64,000 nucleotides of DNA from Daphnia pulex. Lineage: Eukaryota; Arthropoda; Branchiopoda; Diplostraca; Daphniidae. Where the stretch lies: NCBI RefSeq assembly GCF_021134715.1, contig NC_060025.1:4650001-4714000 (forward strand), in the 5' to 3' direction. The notes beneath the pieces were generated by a model. That model did not search any database. It was not told the DNA's origin and saw only the letters and a list, made by a program, of their open reading frames with translations. Within the stretch, counting starts at the first letter, position 1. Each line of letters begins with the position of its first letter. Positions 1 to 10,949 of the stretch are shown here, one piece after another. The translations under genes and the position numbers were made by a program.

Positions 1-717
1 TGTGTGATTGCTTCTTTGATATTGATGACTGGACTGGATTTTTTTTAAATTGAAAAGGTACTTGAGGGAGAGCTTGACTTGGGACTTTGGATGACTGTTG
101 GGTTGATGGTTGGCAGGAGTGAACGAGTCTAGTTTTTTGTGGAGGCAGAGTTTTTTTGTTTTTTTAAATTTCTTTTCTGATAGAAAGTTGGGATCCATCA
201 AGTGGACGGATATTCTTATTGGAGGATTTTGAATTAAATGAGCATGTTGACTGCTGAACACATGGTCCCTAAATGGTGAGTTGCGAGTTACTATTTCAAT
301 TTTTTTTTTCAGTGGGAAGATTGTGGTAGGAGAATTCCACCCCGTCCGGTCTGGTTGCAGCCACACAACCGTAAAAAGTGCCTGGTTCCCTAGTCATATG
401 AAGTGGCGCACGTATGCGTCAATTGTACAGAATGGTCCAAAAAAATCCGAACAACCTAAAAGCCACCTATCAGTCATGCGGGAACTATGTTAGGCTTTTT
501 GGTCCTAATTTTGGGGGCCAAGAACAAAGCGAAAGGTGGGAAGAAGGAAAAAGGAGTAATAGGCTCATTTACCCACCGGTCATGCCTTTCCCCCCCAAAA
601 AATCATGAATGAAACCAGACAGGCTGTCTGGAATTTCCTTTGCGGGTAAAAACGAATAACCGCGACGACAATTTGATTTTCAATTAATCAAGATTCCAAT
701 CAAGATTCCACTTTATG

Positions 718-789
718 AAGATGCCGTGATTTGAACTCGGGAACTTAGGTGTCGGAGATAACTACCGTAACCACTAGGCCAACACAGAC
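718..789 (-). other. tRNA-like (pol III type 2 promoter-like) block
   Basis: On the minus strand an A-box-like TGGCCTAGTGG is followed about 40 bases later by a B-box-like GAGTTCAAATC, and the block is about 72 nt long, the size of a tRNA. The acceptor ends do not pair well and no convincing anticodon stem forms, so I read it as a tRNA-derived relic inside the foldback element, not a working tRNA gene. Confidence 0.5.
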
Positions 790-920
790 TTATTTAAACA
801 GTTTTATTTTTAAAATAAAAACAAAACAAGAATTTCAATATTTAGTCTAATGCCCTTCAGCCTGACAACAGAAGTCTAAACGAGAGACCATTGAATCAGA
901 CAATCTCTCCAAGTATCCCA

Positions 921-1012
921 GTCATAGTCTAGTGGATACGGGGTTTTCTCCTACCCCTAAGGTTCCGAGTTCACTACCCCTAAGGTTCCGAGTTCAAATC
1001 TCGGCATCTCAA
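921..1012 (+). other. tRNA-like block with a 23-bp internal duplication
   Basis: An A-box-like TAGTCTAGTGG and a B-box-like GAGTTCAAATC are present on the plus strand, in the inverted position of the block at 718-789. A 23-bp unit (CTACCCCTAAGG...GTTCA) occurs twice in tandem at 951-973 and 974-996, which lengthens the block to about 92 nt. It is probably a relic carried in the right arm of the foldback element. Confidence 0.5.
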
Positions 1013-3363
1013 AAAAATGGAATCTCGTTTAATTGACAATCGAATTGTCGTTTTTCATTACTTCTTTAATTAAATGATGGGATAGGAAAATAATAGGAAA
1101 CGATTAATAATCGCCAATGAAATGATTTCATTGACGTCACAACATTCGGTAAAAATTGACTTGCATGAAACGTGATTCAAAGCAACATTACGACAACTTT
1201 GAATTTTTCCCGCTTTATGGTGCAGGATTTGGACAGCTTTTTCCTTTTCTTGTCACTTGTCGAAATATTGACGGTGAGCCTAGGGCCTAAGGCCTAAGGC
1301 TATTGCAATGCGGTTATTCGTTTTTACCCGCAAAGGAAATTCCAGACAGCCTGTCTGGTTTCATTCATGATTTTTTTGGGGGGAAAGGCATGACCGGTGG
1401 CTAAATGAGCCTATTACTCCTTTTTCCTTCTTCCCACCTTTCGCTTTGTTCCTAGCCCCCCAAAAATTAGTACTAAAAGTGAAACATAGAGTTCCGCAAT
1501 GTGGGTAGATGGCTTTCAAAATACAATCGGTGTTCGGATTTTTTTGGACCATACTGTACTTCCTTCCCCTCGAGTCGTTGCCGGTTAGCCAATTTTTCGC
1601 CAAATTTTCGAGTCTGATGGGGCGTTGGGTGGGAGAAGATTTTTTTTAATGCTGGGAAGCGAATGTTCCTTTTGATTAGGTAGGATGACAGAAGGTTGTT
1701 GATTTTTAGCTGATGTCTGGGGCTGATGTTGGGATCTAGGCCCAGGAGGGTGTGAGTGTTGAGAGGGATTTTTTCTTGGAGGAAGAAGGAGTAAATTTGT
1801 TGGCGGTGGACATTGTGGTGGAGGCATTCAATCAGGACATGGTTTTGGTTGTCAATTGCTGGGCATCCGAGGTGGCAGCTAGAATCTGCTTCAATGTTGA
1901 TCCTGTAGGTAAAGGAATTTATGTGGGATTGGCTTTAACGTAGGCGGTGAAGGCATGTTGAGGTTGCTCGGTCGTTAGATTGGTGCCACGGGATGATGCC
2001 TAGCTTATTTTTCATTTGAACGCTTGGTTTTTTGCATCGTCTTAGAGTGAGCAGGACAGATGACTCCCAACCAGTTTTTTGGATGGTTAGTTGTTCACCC
2101 GGGGACATTTCATTTTTGATGGTGTTTCCGGATGGGGAGTGGGCCTCTTCGGATGCTAAGCGGTCCGCTTCTTCGTTTCCGGCAATTCCGGTGTGGCTAG
2201 GGATCCAGTACAGTGTGGCAATTGTTCCGCTAGATTTTAGACAGCCCAGTAGATTTCTGATTTCTCCGACGCACCTGTTTTTGGGGGGATCGGACGAAAT
2301 TATGGCTTTGATTGAGGCGCTTGAGTCGGAAAAGATGTGGGTGCTTGGGGTGGGGGGTCTTAGGTGTAGATAGTAGTAAGGGCTTGTTTGATACCGTGAA
2401 GTTCGGCGGAGAAGACGCTGGAGCCGCGAGAGAGGCACCATGAGCCAGAGGAGTTAGTTTCGGGGATGAAGAAAGCGCATGATGTGGTGGCAGAATTTTC
2501 GAATAACGAACCGTCCGTGTAGACCGTGATGTCTTGTGCCGTGATTTTGGATTTCATTGCTTCGAAGAGTACTTCGACGGCGTCTTGATTTGTTGAGGCT
2601 TCGTTCTTCCGCATAGGGAACCATTTAACCCTTAATAGGGGAGGGCTCCATGGGGGAGCTAGCTTGTTTAATTGGTCTATGACGCCTGCAGGGAGTTTGA
2701 ATAGGTATATGTTTGCCAATCTGGTTATATCGCAAGAAAGATTGAGGCTGGGGCAGCATCTCGGGGGCCACTGTTCAGCGAAAAGGAATAGGTTCTTGGC
2801 CGTTTGGTAGGTCAGATTCCCTGGGTGGTGGCTAAGGTCGATAAGGAACCTTGTACTTAGCTAGGATCTTCTGTCAGCGAGGGGTTCTGTTCCTGTCTCT
2901 GCGTAGAGAACTTCTTTTGACGTGGATGGCTTGGAACCGAGTATTAGCCTGAGAATGGAGCGTGATGCTACGCCAATTTTGAGTAGATTGGAGTTGCAGG
3001 CGGAGTCGTAGATTGGGAGACCGTAGTCGATGCAGCTGCGGACAAGGCTCTTGTAGAGGTTGGCTCGGGATGCGTGGGGCGTAGGTTGATTTGGTGTAGT
3101 GTCGGCGATAATCTAACTTCAATGTAGATATATAGATATCTCCCCGATTTCTCTAGATAATCGATATTTACAGATATATCTAGTATCTAACCATAGCTCA
3201 GCTGTTTGTTACTTTTTCATAAAAATGTATAGGCTACCGGTAGATGATGTTCGCAAATAAAAATTAAAAACGTTACGCCGCTACATTATGTACCTGAATT
3301 ACGTCACTGAATTACAATACGTCACAGAGTGGGATTCTTTTTATTCAAACTCGTTATTGGAAA

Positions 3364-5600
3364 ATGTCAGAAACCAAAAAAGGAAGAAGTCCCGTTTGGG
3401 ACCATTTTGAAAAAGTGGAATCGTTAGGTTCTAAAAAGTGTAGATGTTTGCATTGCGAAGCCATTTTAGGATTTTGTGAAAATACCACGAATAACATGCT
3501 GTCACATCTTTCGAACCACCATCAAGATATTTATTTGCAAGTTCAGCCTAAACTGCAAAAGTTTCAACCAAAATCTGCCCCAACGCCGAAACGACCAAGA
3601 TTATTGGACGAGAATGGAAACGAAACGGAATGTAAAATATAAAGACAGTGAGAGCTTAAAGTTCTGAATTTCCATGATTTTTGTTAAACAGCATTTGCGA
3701 ATAAGGTGGATGTGGAAATACATGATGTTGGTTCGTCATCCACAACGATGGACACTGATGCTCCAACTTCGAGTGAAAGGGAGAATGGTTCAACCCAAGC
3801 ATCTTCTTCTTCAAGTTCCTCAAAATCGAGTTATAACTTTAACCAGGTTAAGCGTGTGTGTTTGCACAATTTATATGGCTTTTTTCCGGCCGTGGGAAAT
3901 TTCTGCCTTATCCTCGCAACAGCGAAAAAATGAAAAATTTTCTACGTCAATTGATGCTCGTTATTGTGAGAGGAATGTATCGCATTTTACTTGTCGACAA
4001 TCCCTTTTTTATCGCGTGTGTACGCTATTTGGATCCTAGGATCACTTTACCGTGTCGAAGTACCATCACTCATAAACATTTGCCGGAAAAGTACAACGAA
4101 GCAGTCAATAAATTAAAAGAAGAACTTGTTCTGATTCGATGGGTGGCTCTCACTACCGATGGATGGACTTGCAGTTATAATCGCCACTATACTACTGTGA
4201 CCGTTCACTACATTAATTCGGAGATGAAAATGATATCCCGAGTGTTGACTAATGAACACATGGAAGAGTCCTGTACAAGTGAAAACTTTGCCAACAAGTT
4301 GAAAGAAATAGCAGATAATTGGTATATTTTCAATAATGGTTACCATAAGGATAACCTAACTTATACATTCGCCACATTTATTAAGTTTTCCTGATTTTAT
4401 ACAGTTTTTGCTGTGGTAACTGACAACTCTTTTAATGTCGTTGGTGCCATAAAAATACTAACAAGCTCACCGAACTGTGCTGGGTGGCGTCACGTTCATT
4501 GCTTTGCGCACACGCTCAGCTTGATTGTAAAAGGAGGAATTGAAAGAACTCCTGAATTTTTGGCTATTCTCTTACGTGCGAGAGCAATCGTAACATTTTT
4601 ATATCACACTCACAAAGCAACGGCTAAACTGACATCTTTATGTAAAGACCGAACTATTAAGGTCTTAGCACAAGATGTGGCGACGAGATGGAATTCTACG
4701 CTCATAATGATTCGTTCGCTGATTGATCTTAAAGACTTCGTTCAAGATACGTTGCGTTCCTCCGTCATTGATCGACGTGATTTAGATTTAAATGAGTTTG
4801 AATGGGAAATACTAGCCAACGCGGTTGAAATATTAAAGCCGTTTGATGAATTAACGAAGGATCTATCTTCACAAAATTACCCGAGTATTTCCAAAGTCAT
4901 TCCTTCAACTGTTTTGGTAACAAAATGGCTGAATAATATCAACAAAAACATCTACGTTGACTGCCTTAAACAACTTACAACATTTCAAATTACGGGGCTT
5001 AAAGAAAGGTTTGAAGATATTCAAAAAACGTGCACGCATTCAACTCCTCACTTAATTGCCACATATCTGAATCCCAGGTACGAAAGCAAACTCCTATTGC
5101 CTCGTTATTTTAATCTAACATGTTAACTTACTACACAGATTTAAGAAACTGGATCTCTATTTCAGTAGTGGGGTTTCCAGTGAGGCCGAGAAAAGAACAG
5201 AAAACCACATCGTTTTCAGTTAAGAGGAAAAAGTCAAAACAGTCAGCAAATGGCAGCTAAATCTATGCAACCAAACAAGTCTTCAATCTGGGAAGGACAT
5301 AATGAAGCTTTCGCCACGTCAAACGCCAACATTACTCCCAAGAACCAAACCGAGAAGCCAACAGAATAATTATGACGAAAAAGTATAACATCTTACCCCT
5401 TCAGCAACACAACTCGGACCCTCTACTGTTTTTGAAAACTAAAAGAGACGAAGGTCAGTTTTGGCCATTGATAAAAGTGGTCACCAAGTTTCAATGCATA
5501 CCAGCTACATCAGTTCTATGTGAACAATTTTTTTTCTGCTGGGGAACTAGTTTCTGAGGAAAGAAACAGAACGACTCTCTCCTGACAATGTTAACATGTT
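3364..5600 (+). pseudogene. hAT transposase with BED zinc finger, disrupted
   Basis: The ATG at 3364 opens a BED finger: VWDHFEKV, then CRCLHC with a distal HLSNHH, giving the C2H2 pattern. Further exons carry a Ser-rich linker (3706-3850), the hAT core with a LTTDGWT motif (about 4150), VTDNSFN (about 4420), an HCFAHTLSL stretch (about 4500) and DVATRWNST (about 4675). The C-terminal dimerisation part (about 5410-5560) shows the CIPATSV signature. Segments at 3633-3697, 3847-3931 and 4341-4406 look like short GT-AG introns, because the protein continues in register across them. A one-base length change in a T run near 5530 breaks the frame in the dimerisation domain, and a further break lies near 5125. 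The family role is cut-and-paste DNA transposition. Confidence 0.8.
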
Positions 5601-7607
5601 GCTGTTTTTGAACAAAAATGCATAGGAATATTAATACGACTTGCTTCCATGTGGCAGAAAAAAGTGTTTGTTACCTGCTACAATGATATAAATGCTCAAA
5701 ACATCCAATTCAGGTTGTCTAAATCATTCGTCCTTCGTAACCTGGCCCAGAAATCAAAACTGGCTAACCCGTAGGAAAATGATAGCTAGTTATATAGCAG
5801 TAACTTTCTAGCTTTCTGCTGTCATGCATGCTGTTGCTTATCTGTTTTCCTCTAGCATGTTTTTTCTCTGAAACATGCTAGTACCACCCCACCATGAGCA
5901 TATTAGTTTTAAACTAACATGATCTTATGAATATCTTATGAGTACCGTACCCCCCAATTCATTATGAAAAAAGACAACCACCCGCACACACCACGATCTA
6001 CTGGCTTCAACTGGCTAGTTACTTGCTAGGGATTTTTGGCGCGCGAAGTCTCTTTGATTTTCATATATGTTATTTTACTTGCTATTTACCTACTTCCTTT
6101 ATTATAACTGGTTCACCCATCCATTCACTGTTGGTCATCTTGGTTGCTGCAGTTGATTATTTCGCTGGATCCTTCTGGTGCCGGTGTGGCATGGGTTGTT
6201 TTGAAGTTTGTTGTTGTGGAAGAAAGTTTTGAGGCCGGAACAGAATCGGTCTGTCGGTCCTATTTATCCGTTTATATTATGATAGGCCTACCACCATCAT
6301 GAATTGATGCACTATTATAATAAATAAACCATCTTTAAATAAAAGATGCATTATGTCTACCTAAACGAAGCAATATTTTAAATTCCCATTATTTTTTTTA
6401 AATCGGCAGTTTTTTGCCAAATAAAATATTTTTCACCAATTAATAAGTGTACCAAAGTGCCCACTATGTAGCCGACATAATTTTCCTCTTAGACAATTTT
6501 TTTATTTATTTTATACATATGAGCTGATGCGCATTATCTTATTAACCTATCTTATTTATTTCTTAACAACTTATCAGTTATTAGATATATTAAGGGGATT
6601 TATCGTCATACAGTTATAGTTATAGATTGAATAAATAACGAAAAATATATATGGATACTAAGATGTGAATGCCAGTCAGCAGTTATTTGTCTGCTTTTAA
6701 CGGCTTTTACGTATTCGAAAATTAGCCTAAGTTATAAAACGTATTAACCATATACACAACAGAAAGCCGCTCGTTTGCAATATACATATATGCCCGTGCG
6801 AGTTAGTAACCAGCTAGCCCTAGCTAGCAGTTAACCCGTTATATTTAAGACAGTAAAGCGCTAGTCAGTTCCCAGCGCGTTACAAGTTAATCCCCCCAGC
6901 TGCCCCCTTAGCCAGTGCAAAACTAACTATCTACGGATATACGGCACAGTTTTTTTTTACTAGTATGGGAATTGCTAGTAAGAATTAGCAAGGACCCCTC
7001 TTTAGCTGTCTAAATTTTCGTACGGGAAAGAATGAATGTAATAAATTAAGAAACTCAGGCTTTAATCAATCAACATTGAGTCGTTTATCTATTTGTTCAT
7101 TTTAATTTGCATGTCTCATTTCATAAAAACAATTAATATATTAACACTGATGTATTCGATCTAAAACTGACTTAGGTGTTGAGAACCAACACACCTGAAA
7201 GTTTACTGACTTCATTGACCTGGAAAAAGAAATACTAATATCAACATAGTGTAGTTGGCAATTCTTGTAAAAATATTACCTTGGTCATATTCATGGGTAT
7301 TTCATTAACATTCAGACAAGAAGTGGAAACGTATGTTTAAATGCCAAATGGGTTTAAAATATTTTCCTGCAATTGTAATATGACTGAATTTCAGCAGAAA
7401 TTACGGAAGATTTCAGTTATTCTATTACTCACCTCGAATACGTACACCAATAAGCAAAAGACATCACAGGAAAAGTAAACAAACATGATAACAAGCAGAC
7501 GTGATCGTTTGCATTGCGTTTGTTTAAAAAAATTTTAGATATTAGATTCAATATTCATATATCGATTAATATCTACTTAAAATATCGATAGTCAGTATGT
7601 AACCAAT
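5600..7607. other. Non-coding 3' part of the hAT element
   Basis: This is AT-rich sequence inside the hAT element between the transposase end and the right inverted repeat. No reading frame here resembles a known protein. I see no RNA gene or clear repeat array. Confidence 0.5.
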
Positions 7608-7636
7608 GTTAGATTATCGCCGACACTATTTTGGTG

Positions 7637-9440
7637 ATGATGGAGAAGGCGTTTTTGAGGCGAGTGTATTTGTTGGCTACCATTTGGGTGTGGTCTTTCC
7701 AAAGTAGTTTGGAGTCTAGGATCAATCCAAGGAATTTGATCTTAGGAGTGTTTGGAATGCGGTGGCCGTCCAGAAAAAGCAGGGGGTTATCGCCTGATTT
7801 GTACTGTCTGGTGAAGGAAATAACTGCGGATTTGGATGCCGAGAATTTGAACTTCCATTTTCGACCCCATTTCGACACTTTGTCGATATAGGGTTGGAGG
7901 ATGGGTTCCGAGTCGATGGGGCGTTTGGCTTGGGCATAAATCGTTACGTCGTCAGCAAACAGGAGGCGGTTGGTGTTTGCTGGGGGTGATGGGAAGTCGT
8001 GGAGCATGATGTTGAAAAGTAGTGGACTGACGACTGCAACTTGGGGGACTCCATTGTCTATTTTTTTTGAGTTCGACGTGTGGCCACCCAGTCGAATGGC
8101 AATGGATCGTTCGCAGAGGAAAGTTGAGAGCCAGCCAAGGCAGTTCCCGTGGATGCCTATTTTCTCTAGTTTGTACAGGAGCCCGCGCGTCCGTACGGTG
8201 TCGTAGGCTTTGTTGGTATCTAGGAATACGGCAACGGGGGCTTGTTTTTCTTTGAATCTTTTCTTTATATCGTGTTCGATTTTGAACAGGTGATCGGAGG
8301 TGCAGTGGTTTTTTTCTAAATCCTGTTTGTTCTGGGCCGATAATGCTTTTTGATTCCAAGAACCAGGTGATGCGCGTTGTAACGATTCTCTCGAAGACTT
8401 TGTTCAGGCATGAGGTAAGGCTTATCGACCGGTAAGAGCTGGCTGAGTCAGCTGGTTTGCCAGTTTTTAGGAGAGGGACAACAATGGCTAATTTCCAGGC
8501 TTCGGATACGAATTAGTTTGTGTAGAAGGTGTTGAATAGGTGTAGCACGTTCTGTTTGTTCGTGAATGATAGGTGGCGGCCCTTTTCTTGGATGATAATG
8601 GTGAGCGGCGCCTTCTTTCTCTGCTTGTTTCACTTTCTTCACCGCGGAATCGCTGGCTGAATTCCACCATGGGCGGCGTGGTTGTTTTGGAGGGAGGGTC
8701 GGCTGGGCCGGTTTCTTGAAGATCATGTCGCTTGCGACGGTGATTGAGTCATGAAGCATCGAATAGTTGTTGGGGGGCCGTTAGACTTTTGAAGGATTTT
8801 GAGTCGAGTCGATATAGGGCAGATGGTCGCTTCCTGAGAAAGGGCCTATGGAGGAGGTTGCGTTTAGGGCGAGACGGGATAAGGAGATGATGAGGTCTAT
8901 GGTAGAAGGTTTTCCGGATGATGGGTTGATCCTGGTGCCTGGATCTTTTGGAGTGACAATGGCTGCATCTGGGTCGTCGGTTATTACGGTGCAAATAGAT
9001 TTGCCCGCTTTTTTGTCGGTAGCGTTGGACTCCCATTGGCTGTGATGGGCGTTGAAATCGCCTGCTATAATGATACTGGGGGAGTAAACAAAAGATTTAG
9101 TTCTTCTGGGGAGCAGCCGCCTCTAGGGAAATAAACTGATAAACAGTTGACTGGACCCGATTTGGTGGCAATCTGGGCACCGGTTACTTCAAGGGTGCTA
9201 GTTGCAAAGGGAGGGGTGGCGTGGGCTTGTAAAGATTTTTTAACTAAGAGGGCTATGCTTCCTCCACGGCGTGAGCTTCTGTCTTTCTTGAAGATGTGGT
9301 AGGAGGCGAACTTGACAGTGAAACAGGGGTTCCCGAAAGTTTTACTTATTGGAAAACTAAGTCGGGGTCTTCTTGGTTGAGTAATGATCGGAATTCTTCG
9401 AGTCTTGCTTTCGTCAGGCCTCTTGAATTCCACTGCATAC
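7637..9440 (-). pseudogene. LINE ORF2, 5' half: endonuclease and reverse transcriptase
   Basis: The frame starts near 9438 with MQWNSRGL, the opening of an apurinic-type endonuclease. It continues through a RRGGSIALL stretch (about 9260) and IIIAGDFNAHHSQW (about 9060), the catalytic D and N/H region. The RT follows with SLTSCLNKVFERI (about 8420), GPEQTGFRK (about 8330), FLDTNKAYDT (about 8220), NGVPQ near 8050 and the catalytic FADD at about 7959-7948. Motifs fall in at least three frames, so several small indels have accumulated. On the minus strand the frame runs directly into the hAT element at 7628. Confidence 0.8.
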
Positions 9441-9749
9441 ATTTGAGGTTCTTAATAATTGATTTGCGTCATCTTGGTCCCAACAAGGGCTTTCGAGGAC
9501 GTGGTACCTGCTGCCGAGGGGGTGGTTTTTCTGTGTCACAGAGTGCCGGCTTGCGTAGTTGGGGCTAGGGGGCTTTGAGGAAAGATTAGCGTTGTGGGGA
9601 TTGAGTTGGGGGAGTTTTGAGGGACGATGGCGTTGGCAAGAGAGCTGATTAGTAGTTATAATTTATCGAAGCTGGATTGGGAGGATGCGTTTGCTCCAAG
9701 TTGGCTTTCGAAACTGTCGAATCTGGTGTCGATGTGGGAGATTTTTTCT

Positions 9750-10666
9750 TTAGTTGCAGCTTTTCTTTAGAGTTCCGCCATGAGGTTTTTGATCGACTGG
9801 CTCATGCTTGGGATGATGGTGTCTTTGACGTTTTTCAGTTCGGCTTGAAGGGCTGCTATTTGGGGGTTTATGCTTTCTGGGGGGGACAGTTGGGGGGGGG
9901 GCAGGCGCGGGTGCAGAGGAGGCTCGTTGGGCGGATTGAACTGCTCTGCTGTAGAGTCTGTTGAGTTGCGAGCGAGCTTCTTGGATGTATATACCTTTGA
10001 TTGTGGCTGTTTTTAGGCTGGCCTTCATTTCCTGGAATGCGGGGCAGGAGTCGTTATCTGACTTGTGAGATGGGCTGCGACAGTTTACACAGCAAGTGTT
10101 GCAGGCCAGGCCTGTAGGGTGGGATTTCCCGCATTTTTTTTAGCACTGGGTACTCGAGCCGCATCTGGTGGTGAAGTGGCCAAGTTGCCAGCAGTTTTTG
10201 CACCTGAAGGGGCTTGGGAGCGATTTTTGACACGGTAGCTCATGGCTGTTATTTTTACCCTGACGGGGAGTGGGGCGGAAAAGGTTAGAATTACGTTTTC
10301 GCAGAAAATTTCAGGATGCCTTTTAATTGGGAGTCTTTTCACGTGGATGACGTTTTGATCGGCCAGGGCAGCGAGGATTTCTTCTTCCTTGTCGGGGATT
10401 GGTACTCCTAAAATGACACCCTTGAATGAGGGGTTGGCTGTTACTGGGAGGGAGCATGAGATGATTCTGCCGGCTACTTCGGAAAGATTAAGGAGTTTGT
10501 CCTGTTGCTCTTGGGACGAGGGGAAGGCGAAGAGTTCGCCTCCATGCATCACCTCGGAATAACGGACTTCTCCTACCAGTACTTTGAGGGCTAGGTGAAA
10601 AGTGTCGCGTTCTCCCAGGGACATAGCTTTAAATTTAGTTCTACTGTTAGTTAAGTTAATTATCAC
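9750..10666 (-). pseudogene. LINE ORF1, gag-like protein with CCHC knuckles
   Basis: The open frame 10666-10085 encodes about 190 residues. A frameshift near 10200 moves the C-terminal part into the next frame, where CKNCWQLGHFTTRC and two further Cys/His clusters (CGKSHPTGLAC, CVNCRSPSHKSDNDSC) can be read. This CCHC series is typical of ORF1 nucleic-acid-binding proteins in Jockey/I-type LINEs. A Pro-rich tail follows to about 9750. The position upstream of ORF2 on the same strand supports the call. Confidence 0.65.
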
Positions 10667-10949
10667 AGGTGTGATTTAAGGGAGTCTGGGGGGAGTATTT
10701 TGAGATCCTAAGGCGGAGAAGTCCGCGGGGCGACCCAAAAAGTGTCTTTTGTGGGGAGGGCTATTGCCAAATTCAAAGACCCTGTTATGCATGGTTTGGA
10801 GGTAGGGTTCGGTACTTGTGGCTGTTTGCTGTAGGCTAGGGGTGTACGGCTGTTGTAAATTAGCGCCAGATTAGTTGTTGACACTTGAATCGGTAGCGAT
10901 GAGAGTCTGGTTGCCACCGTGATTTGGCTTGAACTCCTTGAAACTCAAT

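Larger units (their letters stand above)
428..1556. mobile_element. Tc1/mariner-like non-autonomous foldback element with tRNA-like blocks
   Basis: The left end starts CAGAATGGTCC and the right end, read on the other strand, starts CAGTATGGTCC; both continue into AAAAAAATCCGAAC. Inverted similarity runs about 230-245 bp inward from each end. The element is flanked by TA on both sides (426-427 and 1557-1558), as expected for Tc1/mariner, and the ends resemble the known Tc1 terminal pattern CAGTGCTGGCCAAAAA. No transposase frame lies inside. Each inner arm also carries a tRNA-like block (718-789 minus, 921-1012 plus), and the sequences next to those blocks are again inverted copies. The right half has about 240 extra bases (1050-1300) without a counterpart. 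It inserted in the 3' end of the LINE ORF2. Confidence 0.75.
390..3088 (-). pseudogene. LINE ORF2, 3' half: RT end, RNase H and C-terminal domain
   Basis: Minus-strand frames continue the RT C-terminal region (3088-2874, with a CIDYGLPIYD-like stretch). RNase H follows (about 2600-2100): YTDGS, then an AELHGI glutamate motif, SDS, and HTGIAGNEEAD near the end. These match the usual RNase HI catalytic D-E-D-D order and the late histidine. Downstream the frame shifts near 1935, and a C-terminal segment with spaced Cys and His runs to about 1560. It resumes beyond the foldback element and stops with TAG at 392-390. The TA target duplication of the foldback restores one continuous frame across its insertion site. 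Several frames are needed to read the whole domain, so no intact enzyme is made. Confidence 0.75.
3097..7628 (+). mobile_element. hAT-superfamily DNA transposon (ZBED type) inserted in the LINE
   Basis: The two ends are perfect 21-bp inverted repeats (3097-3117 and 7608-7628) beginning TAGTGTCGGCG. The flanks are ATTTGGTG (3089-3096) and TTTTGGTG (7629-7636), a 7 of 8 match, which is the 8-bp target duplication size of hAT. Inside is a plus-strand transposase with a BED finger (see 3364-5600), followed by about 2 kb of AT-rich DNA with no recognisable coding. The LINE reading frame continues on both sides of the insertion. A poly-T frameshift near the transposase end and stops show that this copy cannot make its own enzyme. 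Confidence 0.9.

Noticed and set aside
7631..9568. Plus-strand frames across the LINE region (for example 7631-7891, 8067-8255, 9296-9568)
   Set aside because: They are the reverse strand of the LINE ORF2 motifs.
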